Shown piece after piece: positions 27,069 through 34,535 of a DNA stretch of 64,000 nucleotides; the first letter of the stretch is position 1; every line of letters begins with the position of its first letter. Origin of the DNA: Brevundimonas sp. NIBR10 (GTDB lineage Bacteria > Pseudomonadota > Alphaproteobacteria > Caulobacterales > Caulobacteraceae); NCBI RefSeq assembly GCF_027912515.1, contig NZ_CP115464.1, positions 3,387,501 through 3,451,500 on the forward strand, given 5' to 3'. The notes beneath the pieces were generated by a model, which was not told the origin of the DNA, did no database searches, and saw only the letters and a list, made by a program, of their open reading frames with translations. The position numbers and the translations under genes were made by a program.

Positions 27069-27569
27069 TTAGTTAAACAGTCCCGCGATGACGGCGGTGA
27101 TCAGGCCACCGGCGACGGCGGCGAGAACCACGTCATTGCCGTTGCGGACATAGTGGTATCCACGGGGCGGGGCGCGAAGGCCGTAACGGTTGTAGTCGTT
27201 GACGACGTAGGCGTTGTAGGCGCTGGGCAGGCGCTGGCCATAGCCATAGGCCTGGTAGCGATGACCGCGCGGCTGCTGCCAGCGACCGGCGTTGTAGCGG
27301 CGTTCGGCGCGCTGATAGCGGGCGTAGGCGCGCTGGTCCTGACGATACTCGCGACGATCCTCGCGGGCGTCCTGACGGTATTCGCGGCGGTCGTTGCGGT
27401 CGTCGCGACGGTCATCCCGGCGATCATCGCGCCGGTCGTCGCGTCGGTCGTCGCGGCGATCCTGGGACTGTTCGTAGCCGCGCGACTGGGCGCTGGCGGT
27501 AGTGGCGGCCAGGCCCAGCGAGCCGGTAGCGATGACAGCGGCGACGGCGGCGGTGATGAATTTCTTCAT
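27069..27569 (-). CDS. RcnB-like periplasmic protein with an Asp/Arg tandem repeat
   Basis: This 166-residue protein has a signal peptide (MKKFITAAVAAVIATGSLGL, cleavage after SAQ), then an extreme low-complexity stretch in which DRRD/RDD units repeat about six times at residues 36-60, followed by RREYRQD units. The C-terminal part (QRLPSAYNAYVVNDYNRYGL and PPRGYHYVRNGNDVVLAAVAGG) is the RcnB-family domain, implicated in periplasmic Ni/Co homeostasis in E. coli, although most homologs are uncharacterised. aaggag lies eight bases before the ATG. A seven-base hairpin agtcgaa/ttcgact (27589-27604) lies in the leader. The terminal segment is a hydrophobic helix, VAGGLITAVIAGLF, possibly membrane-embedded. 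Confidence 0.83.
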   Translation of the reverse strand: MKKFITAAVAAVIATGSLGLAATTASAQSRGYEQSQDRRDDRRDDRRDDRRDDRRDDRNDRREYRQDAREDRREYRQDQRAYARYQRAERRYNAGRWQQPRGHRYQAYGYGQRLPSAYNAYVVNDYNRYGLRAPPRGYHYVRNGNDVVLAAVAGGLITAVIAGLFN

Positions 27570-27638
27570 GGCGACTTCTCCTTGGGTCAGTCGAACCTTC
27601 GACTTGCCCTGAGGTTTAGTCCCCTTCGTTTGAGCCCG

Positions 27639-27660
27639 ACCTGAACAGGCCTGCTCAGGT
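27639..27660. repeat. 22-base near-perfect palindrome at the 3' end of the histidine kinase gene
   Basis: acctgaacagg (27639-27649) and cctgctcaggt (27650-27660) pair with one G-U-type mismatch and no loop. The palindrome starts six bases after the kinase stop codon and lies upstream of the RcnB-like gene leader. It has no T-run, so it is either a weak terminator or an operator. Confidence 0.5.
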
Positions 27661-27665
27661 CAGGT

Positions 27666-29480
27666 TCAGGCGGCGACCGAAATTTCGCCTTGTTCCTGCA
27701 AAGCCCGCACGGCGACCCGGCCACCGCCGACCCGGTTCATCAAGACGGCCAGGGCCGCGAAGTCGATCGGCTTGTTGAGATAGGCGTCGGCACCCGCGTC
27801 CAGACCCGCCATATGGTCCTCGCGCCGGGCCGAGGCGGACAGGACCGCGATGGGGGTTTCGGCATTGACGCCGTCCTGACGGATCAGCCGCGTCGCGCTG
27901 AGACCGTCCATGACGGGCATGTTCACGTCCATGATGATCAGGTCGAAGGTCTGGTCGCGGGCCACATCGACGGCGATCTGGCCGTTCTCGGCCGAGGCGG
28001 TGGTGTGCCCCGCCGAGGCCAGCCAGGCCTCCAGGATCATGCGGTTGACCGGGTGATCCTCGACGACCAGCACGCTGAGCGAGCCGCCGTTCTCGATCTC
28101 GGCATGGATGGGAGCGGCGGCCTCGACGGCGGACCATTCGACCACCTCGGCCTCTACGGTCAGGGTAAAGGTCGAGCCGACACCGATCTCGGACGTGACG
28201 GCGATGTCGCCACCCATGATATTGGCCATGCGCCGCGCGATGGTCAGGCCCAGGCCTGTGCCGCCGAACCGGCGGGTGGACGAGGCGTCGACCTGGGTGA
28301 AGGGCTGGAACAGCCGGGCGAGGTCCTCCTGGGTGATCCCCGATCCCGAATCGGTCACGGAAAAGTCGAACCGCACCCGCTTGTCGTTCACGCGGGTCGA
28401 ATGGATGACGTACTCGATCTTGCCGCGTTCGGTGAACTTCACGGCGTTCGACAGCAGGTTCTGGATCACCTGACAGACCCGGAGGGGGTCGCCACGGACG
28501 ACCGACGGCTGTTCCCCGGTAAAGTGGGAGACGAACTCCAGACCCTTGGCCTCGGCCTGGGCCACGAACGGGCCGGTCACACGGCCGTGCAGATCGTTGA
28601 GGTTCACGTCCGCCAGCTCGAACGTCATCTTGCCGGCCTCGATCTTGGTCATGTCGAGGATGTCGTTCAGCAGGCTCAGCAGGTTGTCGCCCGAGTTCCG
28701 GATGATCGACAGATAGTCGCGCTGGGTTTGTTCCAGCCGTGTGGCGCTCAGCAGCTGTGCGGCACCCAGGACCCCGTTCATGGGCGTGCGCAACTCGTGC
28801 GAGATGATGCCGAGGAAGTTGGACTTGGCGTTGTTGGCGGCGTCGGCCTTGTCGCGGGCGGCCTGAAGTTCGGCGATCAGGTGCGACTGGTGTTCCTGAA
28901 ACGCGCGGATCCGCTCCTCGCGCAGCATGGTCATGGTCACCAGCACGAACATGCCGGCGGCGGTGAAGGGAATGACTCCCAGGAAGGGCCAGAACAGCGG
29001 GCCACCCCACAGACTGACCAGGATGGCCAGGGCGACGAGGCCATAGGGCGACGAGATCACGATCGCCTGGCGCGGGGAGCTGCGCAGCTGGGCGAAGACC
29101 AGCACGTAGCCGGAAATCAACAGGGCAACGGCCAGCGACTGGCCGAAGGGGCTGGGCGAAAACCAGGCCATGAGGGGCGCGGCGGCCCAGGCGCAGGTGG
29201 TGATGGTGGCGACCGCCGGGAAGATCATGCCCCAGCCCGCGCCGACCTTTCCGGCCATCCGCTTTTCAAAGGCGCCGCGCACCGCGCCGGCCCCCAGGGT
29301 GCCGATGAACCAGACCATGGCCGGAACCCAGCCGACGGTGGCCACCAGGCCCAGGGCCCAGCTGGCGATGATCACATAGCGCAGATACTGGGTCTGCAGA
29401 ATCGCCATGAGGGCCAATGCGGCCTCGCCGGCATCGTTGTCGGATGCCAGTCCTTTGCCGATACCCTCGGATCCAACCAT
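27666..29480 (-). CDS. Hybrid sensor histidine kinase/response regulator
   Basis: From the ATG at 29480 the protein has 604 residues; a GTG at 29522 would add 14. The N-terminal half has about six membrane helices (VIIASWALGLVATVGWVPAM; WPFLGVIPFTAAGMFVLV) with little periplasmic loop, so the signal is probably sensed in the membrane. The kinase core has H-box FLGIISHELRTPMNG (His228), N-box IQNLLSNAVKFTERG, and G-boxes SGSGITQ and GGTGLGLTI. A C-terminal receiver has VVEDHPVNRM, phospho-Asp in LIIMDVNMPVMDG and conserved Lys in YLNKPI. No Hpt or DNA-binding response regulator is encoded nearby, so the partner is unknown. Confidence 0.95.
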   Translation of the reverse strand: MVGSEGIGKGLASDNDAGEAALALMAILQTQYLRYVIIASWALGLVATVGWVPAMVWFIGTLGAGAVRGAFEKRMAGKVGAGWGMIFPAVATITTCAWAAAPLMAWFSPSPFGQSLAVALLISGYVLVFAQLRSSPRQAIVISSPYGLVALAILVSLWGGPLFWPFLGVIPFTAAGMFVLVTMTMLREERIRAFQEHQSHLIAELQAARDKADAANNAKSNFLGIISHELRTPMNGVLGAAQLLSATRLEQTQRDYLSIIRNSGDNLLSLLNDILDMTKIEAGKMTFELADVNLNDLHGRVTGPFVAQAEAKGLEFVSHFTGEQPSVVRGDPLRVCQVIQNLLSNAVKFTERGKIEYVIHSTRVNDKRVRFDFSVTDSGSGITQEDLARLFQPFTQVDASSTRRFGGTGLGLTIARRMANIMGGDIAVTSEIGVGSTFTLTVEAEVVEWSAVEAAAPIHAEIENGGSLSVLVVEDHPVNRMILEAWLASAGHTTASAENGQIAVDVARDQTFDLIIMDVNMPVMDGLSATRLIRQDGVNAETPIAVLSASARREDHMAGLDAGADAYLNKPIDFAALAVLMNRVGGGRVAVRALQEQGEISVAA

Positions 29481-29553
29481 TGAAATTCCGGCTTCTGAAC
29501 AGTCCCGCGACCATCTGCGCACAGACTGTCTAAGACGGGATGAACGGGAATCT

Positions 29554-29856
29554 TCAGCCGGTTGCGGCCTCTGCGGGTGTCATGGCGCGGATCGACAGGG
29601 CGTGGACGGGCCCGGCCAGCTGTTCGGCGACGGCGGTGTTGACCGCGCGCTGGCGGGCGACGCGGCTCATGCCCTCGAACGCGGCCGAGACGACGATCAG
29701 GTTGAAGTGGGATTCGCCGCCCGGTTTCGCGTCCATGCCGCCCTCGTGGTGGTGCCCGGAGTGCCGCGCGCTGTCGTCCTCGATCTCGAGCCGTGTCGGT
29801 TTCAGCGCGGCTGTGAGTTTTTCGCGGATAATCGTCGCGATCGGGCCTTCGGACAT
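29554..29856 (-). CDS. bolA: BolA-family protein
   Basis: The ORF opens at 29880, but the Met at 29856 gives the usual start (SEGPIATIIREKLTAALKPT) and 100 residues. The BolA core is clear: LEIEDDSARHSGH with the conserved His, FNLIVVSAAFEGMSRVARQR and AEQLAGPVHALSIRAMTP. BolA proteins act with monothiol glutaredoxins in iron-sulfur handling and can bind DNA. The gene is divergent from the J-domain gene with a 45-base gap, an arrangement common in alphaproteobacteria. Confidence 0.95.
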   Translation of the reverse strand: MSEGPIATIIREKLTAALKPTRLEIEDDSARHSGHHHEGGMDAKPGGESHFNLIVVSAAFEGMSRVARQRAVNTAVAEQLAGPVHALSIRAMTPAEAATG

Positions 29857-29901
29857 CGAACCATCCTTGATGATGACCAAATCGACCTTACACTCTGCCC
29901 A

Positions 29902-30570
29902 ATGCCTGCGTCATTCGAATACAAACCCCGTTTCAAGGATATGCGGATCAAACCGCTCAAGGCCGGAGAGGCCGAGGCGGAAGCCGACGTCCTGCGCCTG
30001 AAGCCGGGCGAGAAGCCGTGCGAATGGCCCGAGTGCCGCAAGGCCGCGACCGCGCGCGCCCCGAAATCGCGCGAGCGGCTGAACGACTTCTACGACTTCT
30101 GTCAGTCGCACGCGGGCGAGTACAACAAGAGCTGGAATTTCTACGCCGGCATGAACGAGGCCCAGATCCGCGCGGCCAAGGAAAACGAGGCCATGACGGG
30201 GGGGCGTCCCACCTGGGACATGAAGGCCTCCAAGAACTCCCGCGAAGCCGCGACCTTTGCCGCCAAGATGGGCACGGCCAACACGACCGGCACGGGGTCT
30301 TGGCGCGACAGCTATGGCCTGTTCGGACGCAAGGGGGATCAGGCCCCGCAATCGCCGACCGAGGATCGCCGCGTCGGCAAGATCGAACGCAGCGCCCTGG
30401 CCGACCTGGACCTGGAGCCCGGCGCGACCAAGGAGGCGATCAAGACCGCCTATCACGATCTGCTGAAACGCTGTCACCCCGACCACAACCAGGGCGACCG
30501 CGGTGCCGAGGCCAAGCTGGTCCGCGTTATCAAGGCCTGGAAGACGTTGAAGAAGGCGGGTATCGCTTGA
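29902..30570 (+). CDS. J-domain (DnaJ-like) molecular chaperone protein
   Basis: From ATG 29902 the 222-residue protein opens SFEYKPRFKDMRIKPLKAGE and has a C-terminal J-domain at about residues 155-215: LEPGATKEAIKTAYHDLLKR, followed by the invariant HPD in CHPDHNQGD. It therefore stimulates DnaK-type ATPases but lacks the Gly/Phe and zinc domains of DnaJ. The N-terminal Cys pair (PCEWPECRKAA) and WNFYAGMNEAQI are the typical front half of this alphaproteobacterial family. It is usually found next to bolA and cobST. A repeat-type hairpin follows directly. Confidence 0.93.
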   Translation: MPASFEYKPRFKDMRIKPLKAGEAEAEADVLRLKPGEKPCEWPECRKAATARAPKSRERLNDFYDFCQSHAGEYNKSWNFYAGMNEAQIRAAKENEAMTGGRPTWDMKASKNSREAATFAAKMGTANTTGTGSWRDSYGLFGRKGDQAPQSPTEDRRVGKIERSALADLDLEPGATKEAIKTAYHDLLKRCHPDHNQGDRGAEAKLVRVIKAWKTLKKAGIA

Positions 30571-30573
30571 AGG

Positions 30574-30600
30574 CTCCCTCTCCCGACGGGAGAGGGACGC
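30574..30600. repeat. Single hairpin repeat between the J-domain gene and ohr
   Basis: ccctctcccgacgggagagg at 30576-30596 is the same hairpin motif as the arm tip of the paired elements, present here as a single arm. It could act as a terminator-like or mRNA-stabilising structure between the two genes. Confidence 0.6.
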
Positions 30601-30634
30601 ACTATATCTGGCTCCCACCTCACAGGAGCCCCTC

Positions 30635-31060
30635 ATGGACATTCTCTACAAGGCCCACGCCACCGCCTCGGGCGGCGGACGCGACGGGCGATCGCACACC
30701 GACGACGGCAAGATCGACGTCAGCCTGTCGGTGCCCAAGGCCATGGGCGGCGACGACGGCCCCGGCACCAATCCGGAACAGCTGTTCGCGACCGGATACG
30801 CCGCCTGTTACCTCGGCGCGCTGCGGCTGGTCAGCGGCAAGGCGGGCACCCCCGTCGGCAAGGACACCAAGGTCCATTCGACGGTCGGCTTCGGCCCCAA
30901 TACGCGCGGCGAGGGCTTCAACCTGGATATCGCGCTCAAGATCACCGACCACGGCCTGGACCAGGCGGTCATCGACGACCTGATCGCCAGGGCCCACCAG
31001 GTCTGCCCCTACTCCAACGCCACGCGCGGCAACGTCGATGTGGCGCTCAGCGCGGAATAG
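30635..31060 (+). CDS. ohr: Organic hydroperoxide resistance protein (Ohr/OsmC family)
   Basis: This 141-residue protein fits Ohr: opening DILYKAHATASGGGRDGR, then NPEQLFATGYAACYLGALRL with the peroxidatic Cys, and AHQVCPYSNATRGNVDV with the resolving Cys. Ohr reduces organic hydroperoxides with dihydrolipoamide as thiol donor. The ATG has aggag about eight bases upstream. No OhrR (MarR-type) regulator is adjacent, which is unusual but not rare. It sits between the J-domain gene and cobS, a place where alphaproteobacteria usually have no extra gene. Confidence 0.95.
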   Translation: MDILYKAHATASGGGRDGRSHTDDGKIDVSLSVPKAMGGDDGPGTNPEQLFATGYAACYLGALRLVSGKAGTPVGKDTKVHSTVGFGPNTRGEGFNLDIALKITDHGLDQAVIDDLIARAHQVCPYSNATRGNVDVALSAE

Positions 31061-31082
31061 TCGCGGTTAAATCACGGGATCG

Positions 31083-31112
31083 GGCCGCGCGCGTGTTGAG
31101 CCGCGCGCGGCC
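31083..31112. other. Strong GC hairpin between ohr and cobS
   Basis: ggccgcgcgcg (31083-31093) and cgcgcgcggcc (31102-31112) form an 11-base perfect stem with an eight-base loop, 12 bases before the cobS ATG region. There is no T-run. It may insulate the two genes or fold over the cobS leader. Confidence 0.6.
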
Positions 31113-31124
31113 GGTGGCTAGAGG

Positions 31125-32135
31125 ATGCGCATGGCCTTTCCCCTCGATGCGACCCCCGATCCCCTGCTGACGTTCGAGCCCCACCGCAAGGTGAGCGTGC
31201 GCGAGGCGTTCGGCATCGACGCCGACATGACCGTGCCGATGTTCGACATCGTCGACAGCCACGTGCCGGAGGTCGATCCCAGCTACAAGTTCGATCCCCA
31301 GACCACCCTGGCCATCTGCGCCGGCTTCGCCCACGACCGCCGCGTGATGGTCCAGGGCTATCACGGCACCGGCAAATCGACCCATATCGAACAGGTCGCG
31401 GCCAAGCTGAACTGGCCGCTGGTGCGAGTGAACCTGGACAGCCACGTCAGCCGCATCGATCTGGTCGGCAAGGACGCCATCGTCCTGAAGGACGGCAAGC
31501 AGATCACCGAGTTCCGCGAAGGCATGCTGCCCTGGGCCATCCAGCGGCCGATCGCCCTGGTGTTCGACGAATACGACGCGGGCCGCCCCGACGTGATGTT
31601 CGTGATCCAGCGCGTGCTGGAGGCACAGGGCCGCCTGACCCTGCTGGACCAGAACCGTGTCATCCGGCCCAACAAATGGTTCCGCCTGTTCGCCACCACC
31701 AACACCATCGGCCTGGGCGACACATCGGGCCTGTATCACGGCACCCAGCAGATCAATCAGGGCCAGATGGACCGCTGGTCGATCGTGACCACGCTCAACT
31801 ATCTCGACCACGACGTCGAGGCCGAGATCGTCGCCGCCAAGGCCCCCGAATGGGCCGACGCCGAGGGCCGCCGCAAGATCGCCGCCATGGTCCGCGTCGC
31901 CGACATGACCCGCAACGCCTTCATGAACGGCGACATCTCGACGGTGATGTCGCCGCGTACGGTGATCACCTGGGTCCAGAACGCCATCATCTTCGGCGGC
32001 GACGTGGGGTTGTCGTTCCGGCTGACGTTTCTCAACAAGTGCGACGAACTGGAACGCCCGACGATCGCGGAGTTCTATCAGCGGGCGTTCGGGGAGGATC
32101 TGCCGGAGGCGGCGGTGCGGGTGAAGGTGGGCTAG
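31125..32135 (+). CDS. cobS: Cobaltochelatase subunit CobS (AAA+ ATPase)
   Basis: CobS, with CobT and CobN, inserts cobalt into hydrogenobyrinic acid a,c-diamide in aerobic cobalamin synthesis. The protein has 336 residues (the second Met, at 31131, is an alternative start). Walker A is [15 protein letters not shown], Walker B is [12 protein letters not shown], and sensor-like [20 protein letters not shown] is characteristic of CobS. FKLDPQ-type front and [12 protein letters not shown] near the end also match. cobT normally follows directly; here an opposite-strand foreign-looking gene overlaps the 3' end by four bases. No cobN is in the window. Confidence 0.95.
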   Translation: MRMAFPLDATPDPLLTFEPHRKVSVREAFGIDADMTVPMFDIVDSHVPEVDPSYKFDPQTTLAICAGFAHDRRVMVQGYHGTGKSTHIEQVAAKLNWPLVRVNLDSHVSRIDLVGKDAIVLKDGKQITEFREGMLPWAIQRPIALVFDEYDAGRPDVMFVIQRVLEAQGRLTLLDQNRVIRPNKWFRLFATTNTIGLGDTSGLYHGTQQINQGQMDRWSIVTTLNYLDHDVEAEIVAAKAPEWADAEGRRKIAAMVRVADMTRNAFMNGDISTVMSPRTVITWVQNAIIFGGDVGLSFRLTFLNKCDELERPTIAEFYQRAFGEDLPEAAVRVKVG

Positions 32136-32827
32136 TCGGCGGAGTCCACGGCCCGAGGTCGTGCGTCACGCGCCGCGATCAACGTCCGCGTCAGAGCAAC
32201 CCGCTGGCTGAAATCAGTCTGTGCGGGAGGGGCACCGCTGAGATCTTCCAAACGCGCCATCGCACCCTCGAAATCCCCGACCTGCCGCAGCAGGTTCGCG
32301 ACGATGATTTTTCGCCACCACCAATCCGGATCCTCAGATGCTTTGTCCTGGACCTTCGCATCCATGAGGGGGACCAGCTCCGCGACATAGCGGGAGTAGG
32401 CCTCAGGCTTGTCGCGAGCCTGCCAAGTCGCGGCGAGCAAAAGAAAGTCCGGATCAGCCTCGGAGTCCGGTTCGATCTTCGGCAGGACGAAGCGGAGCAA
32501 ATAGTACGGTGCTTCGTCCTTGATTGCTTGATACTCTGGCGTCTCGACCAAAGCCTTGATACGCGCTTTGTCGTTGTCGTCGAAATCGCGACGGTAGACG
32601 GGGAAGTTGGAACCGGGACATTGGGGAATCGGCATGGGCGTTGTCCAAGACCCCATTGGCTTGCCGTCCAGCTCTGCCCCCCAGGTCGAAAACGAGGCCG
32701 TATCGGTGAAGCTAAACTCGATGCCATCTACGGGGCAAGCGATCTGAACCCGGACTGGCGTGCCAGCGGTCGTCGGCGGTGCCCATAGAGCCAAGACCAA
32801 CGCCGTGATCAGAGCACTCAGGCGCAT
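32132..32827 (-). CDS. Secreted protein of unknown function (low GC)
   Basis: From the ATG at 32827 this 231-residue protein has a signal peptide ([21 protein letters not shown]), followed by [20 protein letters not shown] and [19 protein letters not shown], two Cys-containing segments reminiscent of a zinc-ribbon-like fold. The second half ([40 protein letters not shown]) looks like TPR-type helical hairpins. I cannot name the family. It is less GC-rich than its neighbours and overlaps cobS tail-to-tail by four bases. An in-frame upstream start (32893) is unlikely since it would precede the signal peptide. Confidence 0.72.
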   Translation of the reverse strand: MRLSALITALVLALWAPPTTAGTPVRVQIACPVDGIEFSFTDTASFSTWGAELDGKPMGSWTTPMPIPQCPGSNFPVYRRDFDDNDKARIKALVETPEYQAIKDEAPYYLLRFVLPKIEPDSEADPDFLLLAATWQARDKPEAYSRYVAELVPLMDAKVQDKASEDPDWWWRKIIVANLLRQVGDFEGAMARLEDLSGAPPAQTDFSQRVALTRTLIAARDARPRAVDSAD

Positions 32828-32972
32828 CGAATTGTTCCCCTTTTTCGTTCTGGGAACTTCACCGCAGATGTGTGGTGCCATTGTGTCCAGCACGGCTCAT
32901 GGTCGGCACCGTGAGTCTGGATGTTGGGCGCAAGGCCCAGAATGACGATGGGTAGGGTTTGCGAACGAAGCC

Positions 32973-34523
32973 TTACAGGAACCCCATCCCCCGCGACGCA
33001 AAGTTCCGCAGGTTGGGGAAGATCAGGTCCAGGTTGCCTTCCGACACTCCCAGCCACCGCCCCATGGTCGCCGCGTACTGATCCACCGAGGTGGTGGGGA
33101 CCAGGGCGTTGCCGGCCATGTCGGGGTTGCGGAACGTGCCCAGGTCGACGCCGACGGTCGGGAACTGGCCGTAGATGTCGCCGCCCCGGACGCTGCCGCC
33201 CATCACCAGCTGGTGGCCTCCCCAGGCGTGGTCGGTGCCGTCGCCGTTGGTGGTGAAGGTGCGCGAGAAGTCCGACGCGGTGAAGGTCGTCACGTTCGGG
33301 CGCATATCGATGCCGCCGATGGCACTGAGCGCGCCATCGAAATAGGCCATTGCGGCCGCGACCTTGGACAGGTTGTTGGACTGGGCCGAGTTCTGGAAAT
33401 CGTGGGTGTCCCAGCCGCCCAGGCTGACGAAGAAGACCTGACGCTTCACGCCGGTGGTGCGCTGGCTGGCGATCGCCTTGGCCACGGTCTGGAGCTGGAC
33501 CGCCAGACTGTTGGTCTCGGTCAGGCCAGAGATGGGGTTGGTATAGACGGGCGGCGCGGGGATGGCGGCCGACAGCGACTGGGTGAACAGGCTGTTCAGG
33601 GTCGCCGCCGCGCCCATCGATCGTTCGGTGACGGTGGAGTAGTCCAGGCCCGCCAGACTGGTCGTCGACTTGCCTTGCAGGATTTCACGAGCCTTGGCCG
33701 GACCGACGGAGGAGCCGAACAGCGACGACCCCGTGGCCCCGTTGATCACCACCCCGGGCTGGGCTCCGGTGGACAGCTGGTACTGGACGATCGACTGGCC
33801 CGACAGCCAGACGGCGTTGCCGGCCGTGGAGATGGCGGTGAACAGGCTCGAAGTGCCGTTCTGGCTGGCCAGGATGTCGCCCATCCGACCGCCCCAGCCG
33901 ACGCGTGCCCCCTCTCCGGCCCCCGCCTGCCAGGTCGATTGCTGGTCGTTGTGCGAGAACAGGTTGGCCGGATAGGAGACGGTGCGCGCCTGATACTGGG
34001 CCTTGGTGATCGGCCGGACCAGGGTGCCGACATTGGCCACGACGGCCAGCCGCCCGGCGTCGAACAGGTTTTTCGCCGGGGCCATCAGGGGATGGATACC
34101 GAAGGTGCGGACGCTGGCGCTGGTGCCCGCCGGCACCGGGTTCACCGTCCGCGGGACCAGCGGCAGCAGCCCGCCCCAGGCCTCGGGCATCCGCGCCGAG
34201 GTGACGGTGCGGCCGGTGACCGACGACGTGCTGCCGATCGGCACAGGGGCGGCACCCGGCGGCATCAGGGCGATGGGATCGTCGCCCGTGCGGCGCGCGG
34301 CCCAGTAGCGGTCGTAGGAATCCTGGTCCGTCGCCACCACCATGTTGTTGGCGTCATTGCCCCCGAACAGGAAGATGCAGACCAGGGCGCGATAGTCGGG
34401 CGCGCTCTGTGACGCCGCAGAGCCGGCCGCCGCCAGCTGCATCGCGAAGGGCGCCGCCGCGCCCAGCATCCCCAGAGCCCCGCTGGCCCTCAGGAAATGG
34501 CGTCTGTCCAGGGGTGTCGTCAT
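32973..34523 (-). CDS. DUF1501-domain secreted protein (Tat-type leader)
   Basis: This 516-residue protein has a twin-arginine leader (LDRRHFLRASGALGML) and the DUF1501 core, an alkaline-phosphatase/sulfatase-like fold: ALVCIFLFGGNDANNMVVAT near the start, then RQVFFVSLGGWDTHDFQ and TFTASDFSRTFTTNGDGTDH followed by HAWGGHQLVMGG near residue 430. DUF1501 proteins are exported and nearly always paired with DUF1800 proteins, as here (12-base gap). The substrate is unknown. The ATG at 34523 directly precedes the Tat motif. Confidence 0.92.
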   Translation of the reverse strand: MTTPLDRRHFLRASGALGMLGAAAPFAMQLAAAGSAASQSAPDYRALVCIFLFGGNDANNMVVATDQDSYDRYWAARRTGDDPIALMPPGAAPVPIGSTSSVTGRTVTSARMPEAWGGLLPLVPRTVNPVPAGTSASVRTFGIHPLMAPAKNLFDAGRLAVVANVGTLVRPITKAQYQARTVSYPANLFSHNDQQSTWQAGAGEGARVGWGGRMGDILASQNGTSSLFTAISTAGNAVWLSGQSIVQYQLSTGAQPGVVINGATGSSLFGSSVGPAKAREILQGKSTTSLAGLDYSTVTERSMGAAATLNSLFTQSLSAAIPAPPVYTNPISGLTETNSLAVQLQTVAKAIASQRTTGVKRQVFFVSLGGWDTHDFQNSAQSNNLSKVAAAMAYFDGALSAIGGIDMRPNVTTFTASDFSRTFTTNGDGTDHAWGGHQLVMGGSVRGGDIYGQFPTVGVDLGTFRNPDMAGNALVPTTSVDQYAATMGRWLGVSEGNLDLIFPNLRNFASRGMGFL

Positions 34524-34535
34524 CGTCCCATCCCC

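Noticed and set aside
31061..31124. Possible cobalamin riboswitch before cobS
   Set aside because: The spacer is too short and has only a simple GC hairpin, no B12-box-like sequence.
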